Shown here piece by piece: positions 9,328 to 17,825 of a stretch of DNA of 64,000 nucleotides. Source of the stretch: Coemansia sp. RSA 487 (lineage: Eukaryota > Kickxellomycota > Kickxellomycetes > Kickxellales > Kickxellaceae); the NCBI GenBank assembly GCA_027577595.1, contig JANBRJ010000084.1, positions 1 to 64,000 on the forward strand, written 5' to 3'. Numbering within the stretch: position 1 is the stretch's first letter; each line of letters opens with the position of its first letter. Below the pieces are notes generated by a model, which saw only the letters and a program-made list of their open reading frames with translations, ran no database searches and had not been told where the DNA came from. A program made the translations under genes and the position numbers.

Positions 9328-10545
9328 TTAATCTTTGATAGTTACGCGTGCCTGGCCTGCCATCTGCATGGCCTGCTGCTGCGCAACAAGCTTGGCGTTG
9401 GTGATCACTGGCTGCAGCTGCTCCAGGGACTGCTTCCACTTGTCCAGCTGCTCACCCAGAGTCTTCCACTGCTCAGCGCCGAACTGGCGGTACGTCGTGC
9501 GTGTCGGGAGGACTGTCCTGCTGACCTGGTTCATCTTGCCCTGGATCAGTCCAGCACGGATAACGTCGATAACCCACACCTCAACCTCATCTTCATCGAC
9601 CTCAATCGCCTGCGCAACAGTGCTGAACGGCACATCGTTGCCCAGGTTCTCCGCCGCTACAGATGCCACCGTCAGCAGCCGCATCTTGTCGCTGGCCTTG
9701 TCGGCATCCACGCCAAGACGCTGTAGCATGGAGGAGTTGGCAGCCGCAAACTCGCGCCACTGCTTGAAATCGCTGGACAGCAGGGCGTTGAGTAGCGCGC
9801 CGGAATCTCCAAGGCGTCCGCTCTTGCTCAGCTCCTGCACACTACCCAGACTAGCCAATGCATCGAGGTCGCAGACAGCGCTGAGGTTGGCAAAGCGGAC
9901 GATTGCCGACGCTGCCACCTCGGCCGCGCGTTCAGCGTCGCTCTGCGCATCAATCACATCCAAGAGCACCAGCTCTGCCTCATACGCCTCGCTGCTCAGC
10001 TGCGCGGCATCCAGCGCCTGGCGCACCTCCATAAGTATGCACACACGCTTGCTGGCAGCCAGTTCCCACTCGCCAAACATCGCAGGCAGCCGCCCAACAA
10101 GCGGCACTATAGACATCGCAAGAAGCTTCGTCCGTGCAGCCAGCGCAACCATCGCCTCAAACACGGCGGCACGAGCGCTACCAGAATCTTTCTCACTGAC
10201 CAGAACGTTGAACAAATTGTTGAGCACACGCAGACCACCAGCGCCGCTCTCGGTGTTGGCTGCTACATTCTGTGCAATCTCTTCGGCTATCGCACTCAAC
10301 TGGACATCCTCAGAGTCTGTCACAATACCAAAAAGCTGGTTGTACACGGCCTCAAGGTTGTCTTCAGGTGCCTTGGCCAAAACTCCTCCACTCATGCTCT
10401 CCTTTACCACATCGCGGGCACTCTTGGTCTGGCTAACGTATTCATCGACCTTTTCTACTTGCTTGAGCTCTCCGATAAAGCGTGCAAGCTCTTCGATTTG
10501 TGCTGATGGCTTTCCCTCAATGAAAATCATATTACTAGTGGTCAT
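9328..10545 (-). CDS. Translation initiation factor eIF3 subunit M (PCI domain)
   Basis: Subunit of the eIF3 complex that assembles the 43S pre-initiation complex in the cytoplasm. The 405-aa product has N-terminal helical repeats and a C-terminal PCI/winged-helix domain with the family-typical stretch WVIDVIRAGLIQGKMNQVSR, then a tail helix ending in WKQSLEQLQPVI. The start MTTSNMIF at 10545 is used; the frame extends 40 codons upstream but only through poly-Phe/Ser translation of an AT-rich leader. A perfect ATCACGTGAT palindrome lies about 213 bp upstream. Budding yeast lacks this subunit, so its presence argues against a Saccharomycotina genome. Confidence 0.9.
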   Translation of the reverse strand: MTTSNMIFIEGKPSAQIEELARFIGELKQVEKVDEYVSQTKSARDVVKESMSGGVLAKAPEDNLEAVYNQLFGIVTDSEDVQLSAIAEEIAQNVAANTESGAGGLRVLNNLFNVLVSEKDSGSARAAVFEAMVALAARTKLLAMSIVPLVGRLPAMFGEWELAASKRVCILMEVRQALDAAQLSSEAYEAELVLLDVIDAQSDAERAAEVAASAIVRFANLSAVCDLDALASLGSVQELSKSGRLGDSGALLNALLSSDFKQWREFAAANSSMLQRLGVDADKASDKMRLLTVASVAAENLGNDVPFSTVAQAIEVDEDEVEVWVIDVIRAGLIQGKMNQVSRTVLPTRTTYRQFGAEQWKTLGEQLDKWKQSLEQLQPVITNAKLVAQQQAMQMAGQARVTIKD

Positions 10546-10757
10546 TTTAAACAATAGTTCCCCTCGATTCGACCTTTTAGAAAAAAAAAAATGTGTATGA
10601 ACGAATGAATAGCTAGAAAAAGTGAAAGAGGAAAAAAAGAAGAAATTGAAAGTCCCAATCGCCAAAAGACTAGGAAATTCACACCCCCAATTTCAAAATG
10701 AAAGCCTCTTGCACATAAAGAAAATTTTGCAGAGGCTAACGATTGGCCCAATACTAT

Positions 10758-10767
10758 ATCACGTGAT
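10758..10767. promoter_or_regulatory. ATCACGTGAT palindrome between eIF3m gene and tRNA-Arg
   Basis: A perfect 10-bp palindrome centred on CACGTG, about 213 bp upstream of the eIF3m start, next to an ATTGG (reverse CCAAT) at about 10742. It probably belongs to the eIF3m promoter; it also sits about 30 bp beyond the 3' end of the tRNA gene. Confidence 0.45.
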
Positions 10768-10797
10768 CTGGCTGATTGAGAGAAGAAAAAAAAGGTG

Positions 10798-10869
10798 AGC
10801 CTCGCCTGGGGATCGAACCCAGATCGTGGCTTTAGGAGAGCCACGCACTATCCATTATGCTAACGAGGC
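10798..10869 (-). tRNA. tRNA-Arg (anticodon CCT)
   Basis: Read on the minus strand, a complete cloverleaf is visible. The acceptor stem is GCCTCGT paired with GCGAGGC. The D arm contains the A-box-like AGCATAATGG. The anticodon stem TGGCT/AGCCA encloses the loop CTCCTAA, with anticodon CCT. The T arm is CTGGGTTCGATCCCCAG. There is no intron and no encoded CCA. The tRNA reads AGG codons. It is the only tRNA recognised in the window. Confidence 0.95.
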
Positions 10870-11058
10870 GGTGAAAATTTCCAACCCAAAATAGCCTTTA
10901 AAGAGCGGAAAAATTATACATGTAGTGTCTCTATAGCCCGCACTTTTGTACAAAGGTATGGGTAAAAAGTAGAAATTGCATTTCACTTGCCTTTCTTTTC
11001 TTTTGCTCATTTTTTATTCAATCCGCATTTTATAAACACGTTTTTGAAGCATTAGCTG

Positions 11059-11598
11059 ATGCGCAAATCTGGAGCTAAACCTACGAAAAAGCCGCTTCTT
11101 GGCGCCGGAGTGCCTAGCTCACAGTTCTCGTCATTCAGCATCTCGAATTCAAAAACAGCAGTGGCAGCACCTGGTTCCCGCGGAGGCAGTAAAGCTAGTA
11201 AAGCTATTGACGGATTCGGTGACGACGAGAATGAGGATGCACACCAACCCACCCCTAAGGAAATACAGCTCGACAGCGAGTCAATGGACACAGAGGAGAA
11301 GACGCTGCTCACTCCTCGCTCGATACAAATGGCAAAGAAACCAAACAGTGTGTTAAACGCAGCACGACCAAACATAAAAGACCTTCCAGACAGCACCGAA
11401 ATCAGCTCGTACGAGCGCGTCCCGGTTGAAGACTTTGGCATGATGATGCTGCGCGGTATGGGGCTGACAGAGAGCAAAGGGAGCACGGACATACAGCACG
11501 AGGAGACACCGCGACCAAGTCTGCTTGGACTCGGAGCAAAGCCCCGGCCGCAAGATGGCCCTAGCGTTTCATCGTCACGTCCAAAAAGGTATGCTTAA
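11059..11598 (+). CDS. SPP2: Spp2/GPKOW-like splicing factor (G-patch protein)
   Basis: Predicted activator of the spliceosomal DEAH helicase Prp2 at catalytic activation. The 179-aa protein is mostly disordered and charged, with a single conserved block at about 112-135 (SSYERVPVEDFGMMMLRGMG) that matches the Spp2/MOS2/GPKOW Prp2-binding motif. Length is close to yeast Spp2 (185 aa). A short G/A-rich tail (LLGLGAKPRP) follows. The gene is intronless, as is usual here. The downstream neighbour is convergent, with its 3' end only about 60 bp away. Confidence 0.85.
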   Translation: MRKSGAKPTKKPLLGAGVPSSQFSSFSISNSKTAVAAPGSRGGSKASKAIDGFGDDENEDAHQPTPKEIQLDSESMDTEEKTLLTPRSIQMAKKPNSVLNAARPNIKDLPDSTEISSYERVPVEDFGMMMLRGMGLTESKGSTDIQHEETPRPSLLGLGAKPRPQDGPSVSSSRPKRYA

Positions 11599-11659
11599 AG
11601 TAAATATTTATAATTTTTTATGCAAAAATATAATTTATGTATAGAGCTCTTCAACATGA

Positions 11660-12163
11660 TTAGCGCCTCGAGGTTTCAGAGTACTTTAGCATCTTGGATG
11701 ACAGATGGATAAGCCCAATCAGCGTTTCGCTGACCTTTGCCTGCAGCGCAAGCGTGCCCTTGACTCTCATGTCGCGCGACATGCCAATGTACTGGGCAAC
11801 GACCTTGCCTTCGGAATCCTCCAGCTTCCAGCAGTTTTGCATCATGCTGGCCACCCAGTCGTACCGCTTGCCGTCAAAGTCTACAAATGCCCATGTCGAC
11901 TTTGTGCCGTCAAAGCCGCCGTTTGTTACTTTGCCCTGGTAGTTGAACTGCGCAAGGTTCTTGTTGACACCCTCCATTATCGCCGACATTACAACATGCC
12001 CATTGCGGCCCGTGCAAATGGTTATCTCGCGGTCGTGCGCGTGGATGGTCCACACGGGGTCGATGTTGGATGTCTGCGACGAAGATTCCATCTGGCCTAG
12101 ATAGATATGGGTCTTTTTACTGAATAGGATGGAATCCTTGACGTAAGTAAACGTGTTTGACAT
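11660..12163 (-). CDS. Tubby-C-terminal-like/DUF6593-type small protein
   Basis: Function unknown. The 167-aa protein looks like a single beta-rich domain. Repeated aromatic/Gly strands (TWAFVDFDGKRYDWV, then NCWKLEDSEGKVVAQYI) are followed by one hydrophobic helix near the end (about 140-160, ETLIGLIHLSSKML). That order (half-barrel of strands, then a hydrophobic helix) is typical of tubby-C-like/LURP-like/DUF6593 proteins common in fungi; the assignment is by pattern, not by a recognised signature residue. It has no signal peptide. It is convergent with the Spp2-like gene. Confidence 0.65.
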   Translation of the reverse strand: MSNTFTYVKDSILFSKKTHIYLGQMESSSQTSNIDPVWTIHAHDREITICTGRNGHVVMSAIMEGVNKNLAQFNYQGKVTNGGFDGTKSTWAFVDFDGKRYDWVASMMQNCWKLEDSEGKVVAQYIGMSRDMRVKGTLALQAKVSETLIGLIHLSSKMLKYSETSRR

Positions 12164-12659
12164 TTTGATAAAAGAAAATGTGTGTGCAAAATGCTCATAC
12201 GTATCAAATAGAAAAGCTGTCTGGAGAATAGATGGAATTTTGTAAAGAAAGAGGCAAGGTGTGTTTTCTGTCGGAGCTGGGAAGAAACATTTGCCCTATT
12301 ATAGCAAACTGTCGTGTTTTGGAAGTTTTTCTTATGTAAACGCAACTTCGCATAGAAAGGGAGCCGAGGATTGCCATTTGGCAATTTGCTTGTGCATATC
12401 TATTTACAACCTCTTTTTCTTTTAGTGTGAGTTGCAAAATGCCTGTGCGGAAATCGCCAGTAGCAAGTGCAGCTTGTGCTGGGCTGAAGCGATCGCCACA
12501 CTCACCCATTGAAATAGAATAAAAAAACTTGATTCATGGCTAGTGGAAAGAGAGCTGCTCTCAGTTGAACTGCACCTCAATGAGAAATGAAAATTATATT
12601 GACGAGCACAAAAAAACAGGGAAATATAATATGCAATAGATTAAGCATTGTTGTTCTTG
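12164..12659. other. Intergenic region, no supported gene
   Basis: AT-rich 496-bp gap between two minus-strand genes; it carries the leader of the tubby-like gene and the 3' end of the Ki-67-like gene. Open frames of up to about 100 codons exist on the minus strand, but they lack any recognisable motif or composition and were not called. Confidence 0.4.
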
Positions 12660-15227
12660 TTATTTGATGCTACGGCGAGCACGCTTTGCAGAGCGAGTCA
12701 CTGGCGGTGTCGCTGATGGCTCTTGCTGCCGCTTCTTTCTTGGCGTCGCCTTCATGTCATGGTTCTCGGACGTCTGTCGCCGCTTGCGCCCACTAGAACG
12801 GCCGGGCGTAGCAGGAGTAGCAGTAGTAGTAGTAATAGCTGTAGCCTTATCCAGTCTCTTCTCGGCCGCCTGCTTTGGTCTTGCTGGCAAAGCTGCGGCA
12901 GCATCCTTCTGCAGTTGAGGTTGGGATGGGGATGGAGATGAAGATGGAGATGGAGCTGGCGGCGGAGTTTGCATTCTTTGTGTCTCCTTGCTGCCCTTTG
13001 CGACTGCTGTTGGCTTCGCTTCCACTGGTGCAGGTGTCCTGTCGGGCTGCTGCGGGTCGACAATCTCCCATCCCTCGTCGATAGGAATCGGCTTTGGCGG
13101 ATACACCATCGTTCCTGTTTTCCTTTTTTCGTTCTCTTTCTCTTTCGATGGCATCTTTAAAGAAGTAAATGTCGAAGCTGAAGAGCCAAAAGGCTTTGCA
13201 GGCTGCCTTTCGCCAAACTCAGCTTCTATATCAGATGAAGCCATGCCTCCCACGTGATCTGTGGCAGACAGTGGTGGTGACTGTGTCAGCAGACTACCAC
13301 CACCCGTCCATCCACGCCAGGACGACCGGCGGCGGTTCAGCTCGGCCACCGTCTGCCTCCTGCGCTTGCGCTCCTGCATCCTCCGCAGCCGCTGGCGGTG
13401 CGCGATAACCGAGTCTGTGTCGTCTGCTGCCGAAGTGTCGGCCAGCTCGCCGAGCGACTCGCCCAGACCCTCAAACACCGTTGTCGTTTGGCGCCTGCGT
13501 CTGCGACTCATGCTATCGACTGAAAGTTGCCCTAGTCGCTCCGATATGTCAACCTTGGCGCCAGAAAACCGAGCCTGGAGAGCCGCTTGTTCCTCCAAAA
13601 GCGCCTCTGATGATGAAGCCGGCAGCCTTCTCTCTTCTTCGTCATCGTCTTCGTTTTCGACTTGTCCACTGCTGCTTCTTTGCTGGGTCATGTGGAAAGC
13701 GTCCGCGAGGCCGATTGGCGCCTGACTGCCTAGCAGCGGCTCAAGCGCGGATGCCGGCAAAGGCAGTGCGCCAAACTCGTCGTCCTCCTCCTTGGTTTGG
13801 TTAGATGGCTGCTCCACCACCTCTTTCTTGGCAGGCGGGTTGTAGACCGGGATATCCTCGCCCAGGGCCGCTGCAATCTCTGCAATGCTCGGAGCAGAAG
13901 CAGAGATGCTAAAATCAGGCACAACCGGCGCTGTCCTGCGCCGCTCCTTGCGTTTCCTGGCAAGGTCCGAAAACGAGTCTGGCTGTGGTTTGGTGCGCAC
14001 AAGCAGCTGCGGTGACGATGACGACGATGACGACGAAGGTGCGATCTTGAGCGCTAAAGGCTCCATTGTCGCGCGTCGTTCCTTACTGGCTGTGCGAAGG
14101 CTGCGACGGCGGCGACTGCGAATACGGCTCGTTACCGGCGACTCGATGTCAAAGGCGCTCTTGCGGTAGGATGTTGGAGATTCGGCAGTCTCGGGGATGC
14201 TATCCATAAATCCCGGCTGATTTGGGCGAAGAATGCTGGATATTCTTTTAATTGGCATCGGAGTTCCGCGACGCAGGGGCGTTGATGGCGGCGCCTGGGT
14301 GTCAAACACTTCAGGGCTGAGCGGTGGTCCAAAGCGAACAGTCCTTGATTTCAGCTCCGAGAGCGGCGTCGGCAGCGCAGTTACGCCGTTTGCTTCACTA
14401 GCTATAACAGCTTCTGGCTCTGGCTCTGGCTCTGGCTCTGGTTCAGTAAGAACCTCTTCGTCGTCGTCGTCGTTGTTGTTGTTGTTATTATCTATATTCG
14501 TGCTGTCAATAGAGCCAGTGCCATCCAGCATGTCCATAAAGCCCTTGCGACTCATGCGACCACCACTAGACATCGTACGCTTAAGAGGCGATGCCATGAT
14601 ATTGCCGCTATTGTTGCCAATTTCTTTGCTCATGCCACGCTCAACACGCGCTGCCATGCGACTGAACAGCGAAGTGGAGGCGGCATCCGCTCCGCCAAAC
14701 GGATCGTCATCCAGAAGACCAGGCGGCGGCGACTCTGCGCGTAAATCCGAGTAATGCTCGTCCCACAGCCGAAGCTTGCGCGTGATTCGCTCCGAGTTGC
14801 CCAGCGGGTGCGTGTGCTGACGGCGATCCAGTTTGCGCACCGTTGCCAACGCGTTAACCTGGCGGCTGGCTTCGTAGATAGGCTGCTGCTGCTGCTGCGC
14901 AGCAATATTTGATGACGGCCCCTCGTAACGCAGAGATCGTCCAACGATGGTAACTAGGTCACCGGGCCGCAGAACCTGCTGTTGGTTCACACCCAGCGCC
15001 TTTGCGTTGACAGCCGTGCCGTTCTCGCTCAGATTCGTTAGAACTATCTCGTTGCTAACTGCGCGGATAATGCAGTGCTCCTTAGATACTTGTGGCCGCT
15101 GCATCCGGATATCGCACGTCTCCTTCCTCCCGATGGTGACTCTAGCGTGGTGCATCGGGAAGGCCTTGCCGTCTGCGCCAGAACGCGATACTATAACCAA
15201 GTGGCCGTATTTTGGCTGAATTGTCAT
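12660..15227 (-). CDS. Ki-67-like protein: N-terminal FHA, Ki-67/RepoMan PP1-docking motif, basic C-terminus
   Basis: Predicted chromosome-associated phosphoprotein that recruits PP1. Residues 8-102 form a FHA domain unusually close to that of human Ki-67: SRSGADGKAFP, GRKETCDIRMQRPQVSKEHC and GDLVTIVGRSLRYE correspond block by block to the Ki-67 FHA (…RSGVDGPHFP…, GRGIECDIRIQLPVVSKQHC, GDVITIIDRSFRYE). Residues 295-299 (RTVRF) fit the RVxF PP1 motif. They are followed at 304-321 by SPEVFDTQAPPSTPLRRG, matching the KiR-SLiM of Ki-67/RepoMan (RPELFDENLPPNTPLKRG). The rest is disordered, with an acidic Glu-Pro repeat at 262-272 and many Arg-rich SP/TP sites. The last 45 residues are strongly basic, as in the chromatin-binding LR tail of Ki-67. 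No Ki-67 tandem repeats are present. The 855-aa frame is intact and shares a 306-bp divergent promoter with UBC12. Confidence 0.88.
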   Translation of the reverse strand: MTIQPKYGHLVIVSRSGADGKAFPMHHARVTIGRKETCDIRMQRPQVSKEHCIIRAVSNEIVLTNLSENGTAVNAKALGVNQQQVLRPGDLVTIVGRSLRYEGPSSNIAAQQQQQPIYEASRQVNALATVRKLDRRQHTHPLGNSERITRKLRLWDEHYSDLRAESPPPGLLDDDPFGGADAASTSLFSRMAARVERGMSKEIGNNSGNIMASPLKRTMSSGGRMSRKGFMDMLDGTGSIDSTNIDNNNNNNDDDDEEVLTEPEPEPEPEPEAVIASEANGVTALPTPLSELKSRTVRFGPPLSPEVFDTQAPPSTPLRRGTPMPIKRISSILRPNQPGFMDSIPETAESPTSYRKSAFDIESPVTSRIRSRRRRSLRTASKERRATMEPLALKIAPSSSSSSSSPQLLVRTKPQPDSFSDLARKRKERRRTAPVVPDFSISASAPSIAEIAAALGEDIPVYNPPAKKEVVEQPSNQTKEEDDEFGALPLPASALEPLLGSQAPIGLADAFHMTQQRSSSGQVENEDDDEEERRLPASSSEALLEEQAALQARFSGAKVDISERLGQLSVDSMSRRRRRQTTTVFEGLGESLGELADTSAADDTDSVIAHRQRLRRMQERKRRRQTVAELNRRRSSWRGWTGGGSLLTQSPPLSATDHVGGMASSDIEAEFGERQPAKPFGSSASTFTSLKMPSKEKENEKRKTGTMVYPPKPIPIDEGWEIVDPQQPDRTPAPVEAKPTAVAKGSKETQRMQTPPPAPSPSSSPSPSQPQLQKDAAAALPARPKQAAEKRLDKATAITTTTATPATPGRSSGRKRRQTSENHDMKATPRKKRQQEPSATPPVTRSAKRARRSIK

Positions 15228-15533
15228 TTTTTTTTTTGTTTTTAAAAAACACGCAAATAGCTGAATAATAAATATTGGAGGGAAGCGGAGCGAAAATAAA
15301 GGAAAGGGTCTTTTTGTTTATTTTTATCATCAACCTCAATTTAAAAACGGAAATCAGTGGATTTAAAGATCACGCACGTGATACCGATTTTAGCGGAATA
15401 AATAGGTCAAATTCCCCAATTCGATGAATCTTCAACACTCTCTTTTCATTAGAAATACCCCCAGCACCATCTTGCATTCACTTTTTATATATATATATCA
15501 AGGTAATAGGCAACAGCTGCGGTAATCAGAACA
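15228..15533. promoter_or_regulatory. Divergent promoter of the Ki-67-like gene and UBC12
   Basis: 306 bp separate two divergently read genes. It contains GATCACGCACGTGAT at 15368-15382 (CACGTG core at 15375-15380, about 154 bp from the UBC12 start and 148 bp from the Ki-67-like start) and a TATATATAT run just before the UBC12 leader at about 15487-15497. Confidence 0.6.
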
Positions 15534-16109
15534 ATGCACAAGCTCTGGCAGAAGAAGAAAATGGAGGCCGAGGCTCTTAAAAACAAGCCGCGCGGGTCGC
15601 CAGCGCGGCTGCGGCTACAAAAGGAGCTTAGCGAGCTAGACACATCGGAAGAGTTTGAGGTGAAGCCAAGCGACGACCTCATGCACTTTACGCTTGTGTA
15701 CCGGCCACCGGCGGGCCACTACCACGGTGGAGAGTTCAAGTTCACGTTTGATGTCAGCGAAAACTACCCGCACGAGCCGCCAAAGGTCCTTCTTTGCGAG
15801 CAGACCATCTTCCACCCGAACATCGACACCGAGGGCCACATCTGCCTCAACGTTTTGCGCGAAGACTGGAAGCCTGTGCTTAACATCCAGTCGGTCATCT
15901 TTGGGCTGCAGCTGCTGTTCCTTGAGCCCAATGCAGACGACCCGCTGAACAAGGACGCCGCTGCAATGATGGTCAAGGACCACGCAGAGTTTGTCCGCAC
16001 CGTAAAGTCATCGATGCAGGGCCATAGAGTCAACGGCATAGACTACACCAGGGTGATTATAGCCTCCTCGCAGCACAGTGGACACTACTCACCTGACTCT
16101 TACTATTGA
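15534..16109 (+). CDS. UBC12: NEDD8-conjugating enzyme Ubc12 (UBE2M-like)
   Basis: E2 enzyme that transfers NEDD8/Rub1 to cullins, activating SCF-type ubiquitin ligases. The 191-aa protein contains a complete UBC fold. The HPN motif is at 94-96 and the catalytic Cys104 lies in GHICLNVLREDWKPVL, the Ubc12-diagnostic context; NIQSVIFGLQLLFLEPN follows. The N-terminal extension (MHKLWQKKKMEAEA) parallels the basic docking extension that binds the NEDD8 E1. The C-terminus runs about 10 residues past the usual end. Confidence 0.95.
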   Translation: MHKLWQKKKMEAEALKNKPRGSPARLRLQKELSELDTSEEFEVKPSDDLMHFTLVYRPPAGHYHGGEFKFTFDVSENYPHEPPKVLLCEQTIFHPNIDTEGHICLNVLREDWKPVLNIQSVIFGLQLLFLEPNADDPLNKDAAAMMVKDHAEFVRTVKSSMQGHRVNGIDYTRVIIASSQHSGHYSPDSYY

Positions 16110-16271
16110 AAAGTTAATAAACTTTGCTTTTTTCTCTCATCACATTCAAAAGGACCATTGATTTTTGTAGTTGTGGAGAAGGCTTGATCTGATTGGTTCA
16201 GATTTTTTGCTCTGGCTGAAAAGGGGATTTTAATGTAAACAAAAGAAAAAACCATTGTTTACTCTTCAGGG

Positions 16272-16277
16272 ACGCGT
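16272..16277. promoter_or_regulatory. ACGCGT (MCB-like) box upstream of DSN1
   Basis: A perfect ACGCGT palindrome about 94 bp upstream of the Dsn1 start. In fungi, MBF-type factors bind ACGCGT to drive G1/S transcription. A kinetochore gene is a plausible target, but binding here is inference. Confidence 0.45.
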
Positions 16278-16370
16278 AAAAATATCCTTTTCTTTTTTCC
16301 TTCACTCTTTCTTTTTTCCCCCACCCCTTTTTCTACTATTATAGTAATTTGAAGTTTAATCTTTCGCGAA

Positions 16371-17708
16371 ATGATTGCAGCCAGAGGCAACGATCATGGC
16401 TTTGTGTTTAACCGCAAGCCCACGACACACCACAAAATAAAGGCGGTTCGAACTAAATCAGAAAGCACAAGCAATAAGCGCCAATCTCCGTCGGGTGATG
16501 AGAACAATGCTGCACAGCTGACATTCCCCGAGCCCAAGCGCAGACTGACAGAAAGACCTAGTGTTGTGCAAGAAATAAGTGTGCCGTTGAACAAGGTGCT
16601 CCAGCCTACTCCTCTTATCTCGCGCACGCGCACACGGCTTACAGAAAATGGGTTTGTTGTTGGGCGGCGAGGCACAAACGTGGTTGACAGCACGACGCCA
16701 GTCAAGCCGCGCTCGAGGCACTCGCGCAAATCGACGATGGGTGGCGGCGGGCGGCGGCGCTCGACGTTTTCAATGCGTGGCAAGCGGGCATCCTCCATTG
16801 GCGGCGGCTTCAACGCCATTCCGCACGAGTCTGTCGACCCAGCCGACTTTTACCGCCACATCTCGCCAGAGCTCCCAGAGCCCATTCGTCTGCGCCAGCT
16901 GCTGGCATGGTGCGCCCGCCGCACAGACACGCCGTCCAACTGGCCGCCCGAGCTGCCTGACCACGTGCAAAAGCTCTTGCAAGATTCTCTTCGTGAGGCT
17001 GTCGACGACATCCACTCTGCCTTTGAGCGCGGGGATATTGCAACCTCGTGGTACCACCGCCCGGTCGACAGCGACCAGGCTGCTGGCAACGACAGCAGCG
17101 AGCAGGAGCTGCAGGTCCATCCGGAGAACAGCGCAAACTCTGAGCTCAAGGAGCGCCTTTCCGCCCGTATCTCCAAGCTCCAAACCGAGCGCGATGCCTG
17201 GGTGCGCGAGCTCAAGCGTGCAAGCACCGCCCATGCGCGGATAGTCGACAGGCTGCCAAAGCCAGTCCAGCAGCTGCAGTCTGTCAACAATTGCACAATC
17301 GAGCCCATTTCCAAGAATCTAGCCACCATCGACTGGTCTCTGCTCAGTACTGATTTTTCGTATAGTGACACAGTCGACGCCGATATCAAGCAAGCCGAGG
17401 AGCAGATCACCCGCGCAACCGAGGAGCTGCAGATCCAACTGGATGCATTCCACCTGGACATGCACAGATCGCACGAGACGCACGTTGCCGCGCAAAAGCA
17501 GGCCGACACGTGTCTCAAGGACCTGGGCTTTGCTTTCTCCCAACGGCGCGCAAGAGCTGCAGCTATTACAAGTACCTTCACGCACCGGTACCACAAAGAC
17601 ACCAACAAAAGCAAAAGCGAAAGCGAAAGCGAAAGCAACAACGACGACGTCCAGTCTGACCCTACAAGGGATCTTCTTCGGACGCTTTCTGCCACCTTGA
17701 CTTCCTAA
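16371..17708 (+). CDS. DSN1: Kinetochore protein Dsn1 (Mis12/MIND complex)
   Basis: Subunit of the Mis12 complex that links the inner kinetochore to Ndc80. The 445-aa protein has a disordered N-terminus. A basic Ser-rich patch lies at 128-146 (RRRSTFSMRGKRASSIGGG); it mirrors the conserved Aurora B-regulated autoinhibitory segment of Dsn1, with two R-x-S-type sites. The Dsn1 core opens with DPADFYRHISPELPEPIRLR at 156-175, followed by LLAWCARR, a family hallmark. Coiled-coil segments follow at about 255-300 and 340-380. The end is low-complexity: an in-frame hexamer repeat (AGCGAA) near 17608-17634 encodes a Lys-Ser-Glu run. The tail is Asp-rich and ends in LRTLSATLTS. Confidence 0.9.
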   Translation: MIAARGNDHGFVFNRKPTTHHKIKAVRTKSESTSNKRQSPSGDENNAAQLTFPEPKRRLTERPSVVQEISVPLNKVLQPTPLISRTRTRLTENGFVVGRRGTNVVDSTTPVKPRSRHSRKSTMGGGGRRRSTFSMRGKRASSIGGGFNAIPHESVDPADFYRHISPELPEPIRLRQLLAWCARRTDTPSNWPPELPDHVQKLLQDSLREAVDDIHSAFERGDIATSWYHRPVDSDQAAGNDSSEQELQVHPENSANSELKERLSARISKLQTERDAWVRELKRASTAHARIVDRLPKPVQQLQSVNNCTIEPISKNLATIDWSLLSTDFSYSDTVDADIKQAEEQITRATEELQIQLDAFHLDMHRSHETHVAAQKQADTCLKDLGFAFSQRRARAAAITSTFTHRYHKDTNKSKSESESESNNDDVQSDPTRDLLRTLSATLTS

Positions 17709-17825
17709 TGCCTCACCAATCCTTTTTCTTTCTTTATGTCTTTTACGTGTTTGATAATATTAGTAGTTCTTATTTACTCGCCCCTCATCAGCGAACTGAC
17801 ACAGCCTCGAATTCAGCAATTGGAA

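Noticed and set aside
12204-12509. 101-codon minus-strand frame between two genes, and a 27-codon plus-strand frame (12439-12522) opposite it
   Set aside because: Neither shows a domain, signal peptide, promoter element or family resemblance; both are weak against the AT-rich background.
16648-17695. Long overlapping frames (198, 154, 281 codons) in DSN1
   Set aside because: Arg/Ser/Ala-rich antisense or shifted frames caused by GC-rich codons; the Dsn1 frame carries the family motifs.
17736-17825. N-terminal hydrophobic extension of the esterase
   Set aside because: It starts 27 bp after the DSN1 stop, leaving no room for a promoter or leader; kept only as an alternative start.
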